Origin: Kitasatospora sp. MAP12-44
Lineage (GTDB): Bacteria > Actinomycetota > Actinomycetes > Streptomycetales > Streptomycetaceae
Reading direction: 5' to 3'
DNA length: 64,000 nucleotides
NCBI RefSeq assembly: GCF_029892095.1
Contig: NZ_JARZAE010000004.1
Span: forward strand, 4,278,001-4,342,000
Below are positions 53,372 through 62,133 of the stretch, one piece after another; positions within the stretch are counted from its first letter, which is position 1, and each line of letters opens with the position of its first letter. Under the pieces are notes generated by a model, which was not told where the DNA came from, made no database searches, and saw only the letters and a program-made list of their open reading frames with translations. Both the position numbers and the translations under genes were made by a program.

Positions 53372-54289
53372 CTAGACCCAGTCGATGCCGGTGAGCCGCT
53401 CGTAGGCCTCGACGTACTTGGCCCGGCTGCGCTCGATGATGGCCTGCGGCAGCGCCGGCGGCGGCAGCTCGCCCCGGGGGTCCCAGCCGGACTCCGGCGA
53501 GGCCAGCCAGTCCCGGATGAACTGCTTGTCGAAGGACGGCTGCGCGACACCCGGCTGCCACTGGTCGGCCGGCCAGAACCGCGAGGAGTCCGGCGTCAGC
53601 ACCTCGTCGCCGATCACCAGCTCGCCGTCCAGCAGACCGAACTCGAACTTGGTGTCGGCCAGGATGATGCCCTGCTCGCGGGCGATGTCCCGGGCCAGGG
53701 TGTAGACGTCCAGCGTGGTCCGGCGCAGCAGGGCGGCGTGCTCGGCGCCGATCCGGCGGGCGGTCTCCTCGTACGCGACGTTCTCGTCGTGGTCGCCGAC
53801 CTCGGCCTTGAGCGCCGGGGTGTAGATCGGGGCGGGCAGCTCGGAGCCGTTGACCAGGCCCTCGGGCAGCGCGATGCCGCAGACCGTCCGGCTCTCCTGG
53901 TACTCCAGCAGGCCGGAGCCGGCGAGGTAGCCGCGGGCCACGCACTCCACCGGGAACATCTCCAGCGACCGGCAGACCAGGGTGCGGCCGGCCCAGTCGG
54001 CGGGCGCGCCGGCCGGGACCTCGGTGGAGATCACGTGGTTGGGCACCAGGCCGGAGATCCGGTCGAACCACCAGAGCGAGAGCTGGGTGAGGATCCGGCC
54101 CTTGTCGGGGATGTCGGTGGGCAGCACCCAGTCGAAGGCCGAGGTGCGGTCGCTGGCCACCATGACCAGCCGGCCCGCCGCGTCCTGGTAGAGGTCGCGG
54201 ACCTTTCCGGTGTGCAGGTGGGTCAGGCCGGGCACCTGGACCGGTTCGGGCTTGGTGACAAATCCGCTCAAGGTCGTCTCAGTCCTCAC
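53372..54289 (-). CDS. purC: SAICAR synthetase PurC
   Basis: The canonical purine-pathway enzyme joins CAIR and aspartate with ATP. The 305-residue frame from GTG 54289 has HLHTGKVRDLY, MVASDRTSAFDWVLP, TDIPDKGRILTQLSLWWF, SLEMFPVECVARGYLAGS, DTKFEFGLLDGELVIGDEVL with TPDSSRFWP, and FDKQFIRDWL. An internal TTG at 54271 giving MSGFVTKPEP could be the true start. It belongs to the purine gene group with purD and purSQL. It is distinct from the divergent PurC-like gene at 198-1211. Confidence 0.95.
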   Translation of the reverse strand: MRTETTLSGFVTKPEPVQVPGLTHLHTGKVRDLYQDAAGRLVMVASDRTSAFDWVLPTDIPDKGRILTQLSLWWFDRISGLVPNHVISTEVPAGAPADWAGRTLVCRSLEMFPVECVARGYLAGSGLLEYQESRTVCGIALPEGLVNGSELPAPIYTPALKAEVGDHDENVAYEETARRIGAEHAALLRRTTLDVYTLARDIAREQGIILADTKFEFGLLDGELVIGDEVLTPDSSRFWPADQWQPGVAQPSFDKQFIRDWLASPESGWDPRGELPPPALPQAIIERSRAKYVEAYERLTGIDWV

Positions 54290-54345
54290 GAGTGGGGGTC
54301 GCTGTGCTGGAGCCCGAGTCTTTCATGCGCCCCCTGCCGTGCAGG

Positions 54346-55893
54346 TCAGCCGCCCTTGCCGAGCTGATCGAGCAGGTTGGCGGTGGCGCGCTGGATCCGC
54401 TCGTCGGTGTGGCCGGGCCGGTCCAGCGCGGGGGACCAGGCGAAGGTGCCGGAGGCGAAGACGTACGCGCCGCTGGGCGCGCGGTAGAGCGAGGTCTCCT
54501 GGTGGCGCACCCGGCCCTGCTCGTCCCGGTAGGGGGAGTGCGCCAGCAGGATCCGCTCGGTGTGCACGGGCAGCGCCACCTTGGGGAAGTAGCGGTCCGC
54601 CTCCCCGGCGACCAGGTTCTCCACCCGGCCGCCGTCCCGCAGTCCGGTGCCGGCCCAGAGCCAGTGCGACGCGTTGGCCACCGTCAGCGGGGCCGGCTCG
54701 GCGACCCGGCCGGCGTACTGGATGCCCAGCAGGTGCTGCTCCGGCTCGCCCGCGTCCCGCCAGAGCGCGCCGGCCGCGCCGGGCAGCCCGGTCGCCGGGG
54801 TGCCGGCCGGGACGCGCTGGCGCTTGCGGCAGTTGAGCAGCCGGCCCGGCACGCCCGAGGGGCCGGCCGTCAGGTCGACCCGCCAGTACATGGTGTTCGC
54901 GGAGAGGAAGACCAGCGACGTCCCGCCGTCGCGGGCCCGCTCGACGGTCCGGCGCATCGGCTCGGACCAGTACTCGTCGTGACCGGGGAAGATCAGCGCG
55001 CGGTGGCGGCCCGGCACGACCAGGCCCGCGTGCAGGTCGGAGGCGGTCGCGTAGGCGAGGTCGTAGCCGTACCGCTCGGCCCAGCGGATGAAGTCGTAGG
55101 CGTGGCCGACGTGCAGCGGCAGCCCGGCGCCGGCGTGCGGGCGGTCGAAGGAGACCGTGACGGCGGCCTCCTCCTCGCCCAGCAGCCCGCCGTGCTCGTC
55201 CCAGGCGTGGTAGAGACTGGCGCCGGTGCGGCCGTCCTCCGGGAAGAGGTTGTAGGCCTGCCAGGTGACGTCGGGCAGGATCAGCAGCAGCTCGGCGGCG
55301 GAGTCGGCGGTGAGCGGGTCGCGGACGGTGAACGGGATGTGGCTGCGGTGGCGCTGGTCCGCCGTGGTGAGCACCGCGACATACGCGCCGGGGCGCCAGT
55401 GCGCGGGGATCTGCAAGCGCCAGGAGTGCCACCAGTGATGGCAGCTGACGGTGCGGCCGACCACCAGCGGCGCGGGCTGCTGCAGGCCGGCGATCCGCGG
55501 ACTCGCCGTCATGTGCTGGGCCCCGGCGCCCGCGTAGTGGCCGATCCGGTAGACGTCGACGATGAACTCGCGTGGCGGGTGCACGGTGACCCGGAAGTCG
55601 ACCGAGCCGCCGGGATGGATCACCCCGGCCGAGGCGAAGCCCTTGATCTGCTGCTGCACGTCGTCGGAGTTGCGCGGGGTGCCGGGCAGTTGGGGCACCG
55701 CCGAGGGCAGCGGACGCTGCCCGGGGGCGTCGGCGCTGACGTACCAGGGGATGGCGCTCCCGGTGCCGGCCAGATAGTGGTCCGGGCTGCGCAGCCAGGG
55801 CAACGGCCCCTGTCCGAACGGGTCCGAGACGCCGTGCGCAAGCGTCCCGGACTCCCATCTGCGGCCCGACTCCTGGTCCACGCGCCCTCCCAC
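54346..55893 (-). CDS. N,N-dimethylformamidase beta-subunit-like protein
   Basis: This 515-residue protein matches the large-subunit C-terminal domain family of N,N-dimethylformamidase. An N-terminal beta-sandwich (GGSVDFRVTVHPPREFIVDV, RIGHYAGAGAQHM) precedes a glutamine-amidotransferase-like core with LILPDVTWQAYNLFPEDGR, YDLAYATASDLH, LIFPGHDEYWS and LVFLSANTMYWR. Such genes are common beside purC in Streptomyces. No small subunit is present, and the substrate is unknown. GTG 55893 is used; no clear signal peptide is visible from it. It lies 56 bp upstream of the purC start on the same strand. Confidence 0.82.
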   Translation of the reverse strand: MGGRVDQESGRRWESGTLAHGVSDPFGQGPLPWLRSPDHYLAGTGSAIPWYVSADAPGQRPLPSAVPQLPGTPRNSDDVQQQIKGFASAGVIHPGGSVDFRVTVHPPREFIVDVYRIGHYAGAGAQHMTASPRIAGLQQPAPLVVGRTVSCHHWWHSWRLQIPAHWRPGAYVAVLTTADQRHRSHIPFTVRDPLTADSAAELLLILPDVTWQAYNLFPEDGRTGASLYHAWDEHGGLLGEEEAAVTVSFDRPHAGAGLPLHVGHAYDFIRWAERYGYDLAYATASDLHAGLVVPGRHRALIFPGHDEYWSEPMRRTVERARDGGTSLVFLSANTMYWRVDLTAGPSGVPGRLLNCRKRQRVPAGTPATGLPGAAGALWRDAGEPEQHLLGIQYAGRVAEPAPLTVANASHWLWAGTGLRDGGRVENLVAGEADRYFPKVALPVHTERILLAHSPYRDEQGRVRHQETSLYRAPSGAYVFASGTFAWSPALDRPGHTDERIQRATANLLDQLGKGG

Positions 55894-56035
55894 GGTGCAC
55901 CCCGGCCAACGGCATGTGCCACTGGCTATTGCGTGCGGTCTAGCACACCACAGAGTCCTGGCACTGCGTCACCTTACGGTAGCAACAAGTGGTAACGGTT
56001 CTCGCAGCCTGCGGTTCTCGCCGCCTGACGGCTGG

Positions 56036-57613
56036 TCAGCCCAGTCGTACGGGCTTCTCGGCGCGGATACCGGCGGCCTCCAGCCAGGCCCGCAGCGGGG
56101 CCGCCCGGCCGAACTCGGCCGCCTCGACGACCGGTCCGGCCAGGTCGCCGCGGCGGACCCCGCCGAGCAGCAGCACCGGTCCGTCCAGCCAGTCGAGACC
56201 GGGGCGGGCGCCTGCGCTGTCGACGGCCGCGCAGCAGACCAGCGCCGTCACGCAGTCGGCCAGCAGCTCCCGGCCGCCGCGCTCGGACTCCCCCGGCACG
56301 GCCGCCGGGGGCGCCGCCGCCAGTATCCGGGCGAGCTCGTCGACGCCGCCGCGGTCCAGCCGGTCCAGCAGCTGGGCCAGCGTCGGCGCCGATGCGCCCG
56401 CCGGGCCGCGGGAACCCCGGCTCGCCGCCCGGCCCGGACCGGTGCGGGCCGCGAGCTCGTCCAGCGCGTCCTGCAGGGCGGCCGCCTGCAGCCGCCAGCC
56501 GCGGTCGACCACCTGCTCGGGGTAGTCCGCCCAGTCCAGATCGGCCCGGCCGCCGGGCACCGGGCCGTGGAAGAGCTCGGCGGCCAGCAGCGACACCGCC
56601 GCGTCCACCCCGCCCGGCTCCTCCAGCAGGTCGCAGGCGGGGCGGTCGCCGAGTCGGCTCTCGTAGCCCTCGGCCAGCCGGTCGCGGCGGGCCAGCTCGG
56701 TCAGTGCGGCGACCACCCCGGCGTTCAGCTGGGCCGGGCAGCGCCCCAGCCGCCAGGCGGGCCTGGCCACCCGGGTGAGCAGCCGGTCCCAGCCCGCGTA
56801 GGCCAGGCCGACCTGGCCCTGCGCGGCGATCCGCAGGCCGTAGTCGACCGCCTTGGCCTGCTCGGAGGCGGCCGCCGCGACCGCCCGCTCCAACTCGGCG
56901 ATGTGCTCCCGGCAGGCCCTGAGCAGCCGCGCGGTGATCCTGTCGAGCAGCCGGGCGAACGGCGTGCGCCGACCCGAGCCGAGCGCGGCGTCCAGCCCCC
57001 GGACGAACCGCCGGGCCGCCGCGATCTCCGGGTCGGCGGCCGCCGCGGTACCCGCCACCACCGGCGCCAGCAGCGCCCGCAGCTCGCCGGCCCGCATCCA
57101 CCAGAGGAACGGCGAGCCGATCACCAGCACCGGCGCCGGCAGCACCAGCGCCTGCGTGCGCACCGGGCGGACGGCGCCCAGCAGGGTGCTCGGCGCCGAG
57201 TGGGTCTCCTCCAGCCAGCTGTCGCAGTCCGGCGTCAGCGCGATCGCGGACGGTACGGGCACCGCGAGGCGGTCGGCGAGTTCGTGGATCAACCGGTAGA
57301 GCTCCGGGGCCTCGCGCTGGCGGACCGGCACCGCCGGCGTCTGCGGTGGGACGGCCCGGGCGTGCCGGCGCACGGCGGCCAGCGCGATCAGCGCGACGAG
57401 CAGCGCCAGCGCGCAGACCACCCAGCGGACGAGGTCCCAGGCGGCGGCGTCCGGCGAACCGGGCGCACCGATCCGGCCGGTCACCCGCCCGGCAAGCAGC
57501 ACCACGGCCAGCGCGGCCGGCAGCACCGCCGCGGCACGGGCCAGACCGCGGATCCGCAGCACTGCGTGGGCACGGGCGCGTGCGGGATCAAGAGTGGCCA
57601 TCCGGCGCTGCAC
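56036..57613 (-). CDS. M48-like membrane protein lacking HExxH
   Basis: The frame is 525 residues from GTG 57613; ATG 57601 is an alternative start. Two N-terminal membrane helices (about 25-45 and 60-85) precede APELYRLIHELADRLAVPVP, ALTPDCDSWLEE and ELRALLAPVVAGTAAAADPE. These align in order with M48 peptidases, but the zinc motif usually written HELGH is replaced by PVVAG, so no HExxH is present. The rest is soluble, helical and Ala/Leu-rich. It may be a pseudoenzyme with a binding or scaffold role, which is inference. It lies between purD and the dimethylformamidase-like gene. Confidence 0.65.
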   Translation of the reverse strand: MQRRMATLDPARARAHAVLRIRGLARAAAVLPAALAVVLLAGRVTGRIGAPGSPDAAAWDLVRWVVCALALLVALIALAAVRRHARAVPPQTPAVPVRQREAPELYRLIHELADRLAVPVPSAIALTPDCDSWLEETHSAPSTLLGAVRPVRTQALVLPAPVLVIGSPFLWWMRAGELRALLAPVVAGTAAAADPEIAAARRFVRGLDAALGSGRRTPFARLLDRITARLLRACREHIAELERAVAAAASEQAKAVDYGLRIAAQGQVGLAYAGWDRLLTRVARPAWRLGRCPAQLNAGVVAALTELARRDRLAEGYESRLGDRPACDLLEEPGGVDAAVSLLAAELFHGPVPGGRADLDWADYPEQVVDRGWRLQAAALQDALDELAARTGPGRAASRGSRGPAGASAPTLAQLLDRLDRGGVDELARILAAAPPAAVPGESERGGRELLADCVTALVCCAAVDSAGARPGLDWLDGPVLLLGGVRRGDLAGPVVEAAEFGRAAPLRAWLEAAGIRAEKPVRLG

Positions 57614-58119
57614 CCCCTTCGGAGTCGGACTTCGGAGTCGGACCTATCGGATCCAAGTGATCGGTTCAGGGCCGAAAGGCGTCGACAACCGATCGCCGCC
57701 CGACAACCCGCGCAGTCCTTACGCCAGTTCTGACGCACGTGGACGAGTGGGTGTTCCAGATCGCCCCGGTTTCCACTCGTCCCGGTGACTGCGCGCGCAT
57801 TTCGGACCCCGGGCCCCGGCACACGTGCGTGCCGTCCGCCCGCTGTTTCTTGCAGCTTCCCCCCACGCGGGCCCGAGCACCCGGCGGCGATCGCGTCCAC
57901 ACCACCTGGGTCACCACCCGCGGCACCGCGATTCAGCGCACCCTACGGCCGGGGACGCCACCGCGTCAGCCCGATGCCCCCGCATTCACCCGAAGGACTG
58001 GAATCCGGCCGCCGATCAGGACGGCGGCCCGCCGCCGACCACCGCCGGGAACGCGCAGGGGCGCTGCGTCCGGTGGGATGACCGGTCGCAGCGCCCCTGG
58101 GCGCTCGCTCGACGAATGC
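57614..58119. other. Gene-free region between the M48-like gene and purD
   Basis: This 506-bp stretch holds no gene I can support. Long plus-strand frames here run antisense to purD. The hairpin at 58056-58099 ends purD, and the promoter of the M48-like gene must lie between about 57620 and 58050. ATTCAGCG-type AT-rich spots are few. Confidence 0.5.
58056..58099 (-). terminator. Hairpin terminator after purD
   Basis: CAGGGGCGCTGCG at 58056-58068 pairs perfectly with 58087-58099, and CCGGT/ACCGG extends the inner stem. It lies 21 bp past the purD stop. Confidence 0.85.
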
Positions 58120-59373
58120 CTACTGCCCGGCCGCCGCCTTCAGCGCGATGTCGGTGCGGTGCTGCGAACCGTCCAGGCGGATCTCGGCGACACCCGCGTA
58201 GGCCCGCTCGCGGGCCTGCGCCAGGTCGGCGCCGGTGCCGGTGACCGACAGCACCCGGCCGCCGGCGCTGAGCACCCGGCCGTCCTCGTCGGCCCGGGTG
58301 CCGGCGTGCAGCACGAAGACCGTGCCGTCCGCGGCCTCCGCCTTCTCCAGGCCCTCGATCGGGTCCCCGGAGCGCGGCGCGACCGGGTAGCCCTCGGCCG
58401 CCACCACCACGGTGACGGCGGCGCCGGCGTCCCAGCGCAGCGGCTCCAAGGTGTCCAGCGTGCCGTCGGCGGCGGCCAGCAGCACGCCCGCCAGCGGGGT
58501 GCGCAGCCGGGCCAGCACCACCTGGGTCTCCGGGTCGCCGAAGCGCGCGTTGAACTCGATCACCCGGGTGCCGCGCGAGGTGAGCGCCAGACCCGCGTAG
58601 AGCAGGCCCGAGAAGGTGCTGCCGCGTCGGCGCAGCTCGTCCACGGTCGGCTGCAGGACGCTCCGCAGCACCTCGTCCACCAGGCCCGCGGGCGCCCACG
58701 GCAGCGGCGAGTACGCGCCCATGCCACCGGTGTTGGGGCCCTCGTCGCCGTCCAGCGCGCGCTTGAAGTCCTGGGCCGGCTGCAGCGGGACGACGGTGGT
58801 GCCGTCGGTGATCGCGAAGAGCGAGACCTCGGGGCCGTCCAGGTACTCCTCGATCACCACCCGGTCGCAGGACGCGGCGTGCGCGAGCGCGGCGGCGCGG
58901 TCGGAGGTGACCACCACGCCCTTGCCGGCCGCCAGGCCATCGTCCTTGACCACGTAGGGCGCGCCGAAGGCGTCCAGCGCCTCGGCGGCCTCCTCGGGGG
59001 TGGTGCAGACATAGGAGAGCGCGGTCGGCACGCCGGCCGCGGCCATCACGTCCTTGGCGAAGGCCTTGGAGCCCTCCAACCGGGCGGCCTCGGCCGACGG
59101 GCCGAAGACCGGGATGCCGGCCGCGCGCAGCGGATCGGCGACCCCCGCGACCAGCGGGGCCTCCGGGCCGACCACGACCAGGTCGGCGGCCAGCCGCCGG
59201 GCCAGCGCGGTGACCTGCGCGCCGTCCAGCTGGTCGACCGGGTGGACCGTCGCCACCTGCGCGATCCCGGCGTTACCGGGGGCGCAGTGCAGTTCGGTGA
59301 CGGCGGGATCTTGGGACAGAGAGCGGCACAGGGCGTGTTCGCGGGCGCCGCCGCCGATGACGAGGACCTTCAC
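58120..59373 (-). CDS. purD: Phosphoribosylamine-glycine ligase
   Basis: This 417-residue ATP-grasp enzyme forms GAR from phosphoribosylamine and glycine. KVLVIGGGAREHALCRSL marks the N-terminal domain, VVVGPEAPLVAGVAD follows, and the ATP-grasp part contains YVVKDDGLAAGKGVVV, CDRVVIEEYLDGPEVS, GPNTGGMGAYSP and VIEFNARFGDPETQ. The C-terminal barrel has TVVVAAEGYP. The GTG at 59373 gives the family N-terminus; a longer frame to 59577 is not supported. It is divergent from the SLATT gene. Confidence 0.97.
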   Translation of the reverse strand: MKVLVIGGGAREHALCRSLSQDPAVTELHCAPGNAGIAQVATVHPVDQLDGAQVTALARRLAADLVVVGPEAPLVAGVADPLRAAGIPVFGPSAEAARLEGSKAFAKDVMAAAGVPTALSYVCTTPEEAAEALDAFGAPYVVKDDGLAAGKGVVVTSDRAAALAHAASCDRVVIEEYLDGPEVSLFAITDGTTVVPLQPAQDFKRALDGDEGPNTGGMGAYSPLPWAPAGLVDEVLRSVLQPTVDELRRRGSTFSGLLYAGLALTSRGTRVIEFNARFGDPETQVVLARLRTPLAGVLLAAADGTLDTLEPLRWDAGAAVTVVVAAEGYPVAPRSGDPIEGLEKAEAADGTVFVLHAGTRADEDGRVLSAGGRVLSVTGTGADLAQARERAYAGVAEIRLDGSQHRTDIALKAAAGQ

Positions 59374-59691
59374 GCTTGGAAGGGTAGTCGGTGGCGCGAT
59401 CCGGCCGGTCCACGGGGCTGTCCGAAGCTCCAGTCCAGAGCCTGAAAACCGCTCCGGTCTTCGTAGTTTCCGCTGATCCGAGGATCGGGTCAGCGGCACG
59501 GCACGCTGGCGACTCGCTCGGGAGGGTGAAATCCCGCCGACTTCCGCAACCCCCTCACCATGGGTTCCGCACGCCATTTCGGGTGACGATCATTGGGGAA
59601 GCGACCACACGCTCAGCCATTTGGCGGTAAGAAGTGCTGTTGGATAGCCAGCAGCAGTGCCCGCAGCAGGCCCGTCAAGGGAGCCCCACAG
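59374..59691. promoter_or_regulatory. Divergent region between purD and the SLATT gene
   Basis: The 318-bp interval carries promoters in both directions. A GCCGGTCC/GGAGC-rich left part and CGGGAGGGTGAAATCCCGCC (a short stem of CGGG/CCCG near 59520-59540) are visible. No gene or clear operator was identified. Confidence 0.45.
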
Positions 59692-60486
59692 GTGAGCCAG
59701 CCCGAAATGCAGCCCGAGGAGAGTCCCTGGGGCAAGGACGTCGGCGAGGAGGACCCGTCCGCCACGACGGCCGCCGTCGGCCGGGAGCGTGCCGCCACCC
59801 GCCGCCGCGCCGACCTGAGTGCCCGCCAGTTCCCACTCGGGGACTGGGGGGAGCCCGCCGAGCGGTTGGAGGAGCTCTACCGCTGGTCGGAGGAGCGTGC
59901 CGTCGAGGCGATCGACTGGTACCGGCGCGACCGGATCTGGAAGCGCCGACTCGCTCGCCTGCTGCGCTTCGGCGCGGTCGGCTTCGGGGTGGCCGGGGTC
60001 GCCCTGCCGCTGGTCTCGCTGACCGGCGCCGTGCAGCACGCCGAGGGCTGGGGGTACGTCTGCCTGGCGCTGGCGGCCGGATGCCTGGCCACCGACCGGG
60101 CGTTCGGCCTCAGCTCGGGCTGGATGCGCGACGTCAGCACCGCCCAGGCACTGCAGCGCCGACTGGAGGCGTTCCAGTTCGACTGGGCCTCGGAGTGCGT
60201 GCGCGAGGTGCTCGGCCCCACCGAGGGCACCGCCGGTGAGGCCGCCGAGCGCTGCCTGGGCGTGCTGCGCCGGTTCTGCGAGGACGTGTCGGACATGGTC
60301 CGCAGCGAGACCTCGGAGTGGATGCTGGAGTTCCGGGCCCGGATGACCCAGCTGCCCACCCAGGCTCCCGGGACATGGGGCGGGCGCAACGAGGGCGGCT
60401 CGGGCGCTCAGGTGCGCGTGCTGCCGCCACCCGGCACCCGGCCCACCATGCCACGCCAGCGGCCGCCGGAGGGCCCGCTGCGCTGA
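59692..60486 (+). CDS. SLATT-domain two-helix membrane protein
   Basis: This 264-residue protein starts at GTG 59692 with GGAG nine bases upstream. An acidic N-terminus precedes ERLEELYRWSEERAVEAIDWYRR, followed by a pair of membrane helices (LRFGAVGFGVAGVALPLVSL, GYVCLALAAGCLATDR) and a long helical C-terminal part (ALQRRLEAFQFDWASE, VSDMVRSETSEWML). This is the SLATT pattern of two membrane helices, then cytosolic helices. SLATT domains are known as predicted pore-forming effectors in nucleotide-signalling conflict systems. No cyclase or SLOG gene is adjacent, so a housekeeping role is also possible. Confidence 0.7.
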   Translation: MSQPEMQPEESPWGKDVGEEDPSATTAAVGRERAATRRRADLSARQFPLGDWGEPAERLEELYRWSEERAVEAIDWYRRDRIWKRRLARLLRFGAVGFGVAGVALPLVSLTGAVQHAEGWGYVCLALAAGCLATDRAFGLSSGWMRDVSTAQALQRRLEAFQFDWASECVREVLGPTEGTAGEAAERCLGVLRRFCEDVSDMVRSETSEWMLEFRARMTQLPTQAPGTWGGRNEGGSGAQVRVLPPPGTRPTMPRQRPPEGPLR

Positions 60487-60529
60487 GCGGGCGCGGGCCG
60501 GCAGCGGGGGCGCCGGGCGGGGGCCGGGA

Positions 60530-61177
60530 TCAGGCGAAGACGACCATCGAGCCCTGGGTCAGGCTGCGGGTGGCGGCCGCGTACAGCCCGGCCCAGGCGT
60601 GCCGCTCCCGGGCGTAGGGGTGCACGTCGTCCAGCGGCGGGCCGAACGGCTGCTCCAGGCCGGTCGGCCCCAGCGGCCGGGTGGGCAGCGGCGGATCCAG
60701 CGGGTCGATGCCCAGCACCGGGGCCACCCACTGCAGCTCGCGCAGCAGCCCGTACGAGGAGCCCAGCGGGCCGCCCGAGGAGAGCAGCGCCTCGTCCACC
60801 AGCGGGATCTCGAACTCGATCGGGACGTACGCCCCCGCGTGGTCGAAGTGCCAGACCAGGTGCGAGTGCTCGGCCGTGCTCTCGAACATCTCGAGCAGCT
60901 GCTCGTAGTCGCCGCCCAGCGCGTCCACCGGGGTGAGGGCGAAGCCGGTGCGGTGCAGCAGGTAGGCCCGGCGCAGGAAGTGCAGCGAGTCGTAGTCGAA
61001 GGCCGCTATCGGCTCGACCGCGCCGGTGACCCCCGGGGCGTACGCGTAGACCGGCACCTCGGGCAGGCCGCTGGCGACCAGCGCCGCGTTGTAGACGGTG
61101 AGGTCCTGACGGAACGGGTTCTCGGGGCTGTGGCTCAGAACGTCCACAAGCGGAACGAGCCAGAGGTCGCAGGCCAC
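60530..61177 (-). CDS. Conserved hypothetical protein
   Basis: A 215-residue soluble protein starts at GTG 61177. CDLWLVPLVDVLSHSPENPF near the start, FDYDSLHFLRRAYLLHRTGF, and LVWHFDHAGAYVPIEFEIPL in the middle resemble a conserved actinobacterial protein of unknown role. Acidic and His-rich clusters could bind metal, but no known motif is present. It is convergent with the SLATT gene (43 bp apart) and downstream of the GntR regulator on the same strand. I cannot assign a family. Confidence 0.65.
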   Translation of the reverse strand: MACDLWLVPLVDVLSHSPENPFRQDLTVYNAALVASGLPEVPVYAYAPGVTGAVEPIAAFDYDSLHFLRRAYLLHRTGFALTPVDALGGDYEQLLEMFESTAEHSHLVWHFDHAGAYVPIEFEIPLVDEALLSSGGPLGSSYGLLRELQWVAPVLGIDPLDPPLPTRPLGPTGLEQPFGPPLDDVHPYARERHAWAGLYAAATRSLTQGSMVVFA

Positions 61178-61252
61178 GGACCAGCGCTTCCTCTCCGTTG
61201 GCGGGCGGGTGTCGGCGGGTCGTCGCCCAGTCGGCCGACAACCCGATCCACC

Positions 61253-62011
61253 CTACCGGCCCAGCGAACCGTACGGTGCGGTCAGCAGTCCCAGTACGGA
61301 CACGCTCTCCAGCGGCTCCCCGGTCAGCGCGGCCAGCAGCCGCACGGTCGACAGGTTGTAGTCGTTCACCAGCTGCCTCGTCCCGGGCAGATCCCTGGCC
61401 TCGATCAGCTCGACCAGCTCGCTGTAGCGGCCCCAGCACACCCCGGCCAGCTCCTCGCTGGCCCGCAGGTAGGGCGCGGCGAACATCCAGGACTGCACCC
61501 GGAGCCAGTCCAGGTAGTCGGCGATCCGCTGGTTGCCCAGGAAGGCGCTGATCTCCTGCCAGAACCGCCGGTCGCAGCCCACCAGCACGTCGAGCTGCCC
61601 GGCCCGGGCCGCCCGCACGGCCGCGTCGGCCCGTCGGCGCAGCGAGGAGAGCCGGGACCAGTCGTAGCCCCCGGCCCGCGCCTCGGCGGGCTGGGCGTCC
61701 AGCTGCCGGAACGCGCTGTCGGTGAGCATCGTCCTGGCCTCGAAGATCTCCAGGAAATCCGCCCAGCTGAGCACCGGCACGGTGAACCCGCGGTGGTGCT
61801 CGGAGCGCAGCATGCCCTGCGCCGCCAGGTCGACCAGCGCCTCGCGCGCGGGGGTGGCGGAGACGCCGTACAGCTCGGCGATCTCCTTGACGGTGAAGTT
61901 GCTGCCCGCCGCCAGTCGGCCGGCCATCATCTCCTCCCGCAGCGCCCCCGCGATCTGCTCACGCAGGCTGTTGCGCTGGATCGGGAAGCGTCCGTGACCG
62001 GCACTGACCAT
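61253..62011 (-). CDS. GntR-family regulator (FCD type)
   Basis: A 252-residue one-component regulator. The N-terminal winged HTH has SLREQIAGALREEMMAGRL, FTVKEIAELYGVSATPAREAL and LVDLAAQGML with a HHRGFTV wing. A helical C-terminal FCD-like effector domain follows (FEARTMLTDSAFRQL, LVGCDRRFWQEISAFLGNQR). Such proteins usually respond to carboxylates or sugars. Targets are unknown; the neighbouring genes are candidates. ATG/GTG choice at 62011 follows the frame start MVSAGHGRF. It lies 122 bp from the nitrilase stop. Confidence 0.85.
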   Translation of the reverse strand: MVSAGHGRFPIQRNSLREQIAGALREEMMAGRLAAGSNFTVKEIAELYGVSATPAREALVDLAAQGMLRSEHHRGFTVPVLSWADFLEIFEARTMLTDSAFRQLDAQPAEARAGGYDWSRLSSLRRRADAAVRAARAGQLDVLVGCDRRFWQEISAFLGNQRIADYLDWLRVQSWMFAAPYLRASEELAGVCWGRYSELVELIEARDLPGTRQLVNDYNLSTVRLLAALTGEPLESVSVLGLLTAPYGSLGR

Positions 62012-62133
62012 GGCACAACCCCCTCAGGCGCAAGATGACCGAAAACCGGACGCTCATCCTCTCAAACCTGCGCAGACCGCGAACAAGCGCACCGGCCCAC
62101 CGGCACCCTGCGTGACGCTGCGTGACGCGGGAC

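Noticed and set aside
54323..55915. An overlapping minus-strand frame parallel to the dimethylformamidase-like gene
   Set aside because: The frame at 54346-55893 carries the family motifs. The other is Arg/Ala-rich and out of frame.
57739..59445. A 568-residue plus-strand frame across purD
   Set aside because: It is the antisense shadow of purD and has no RBS.
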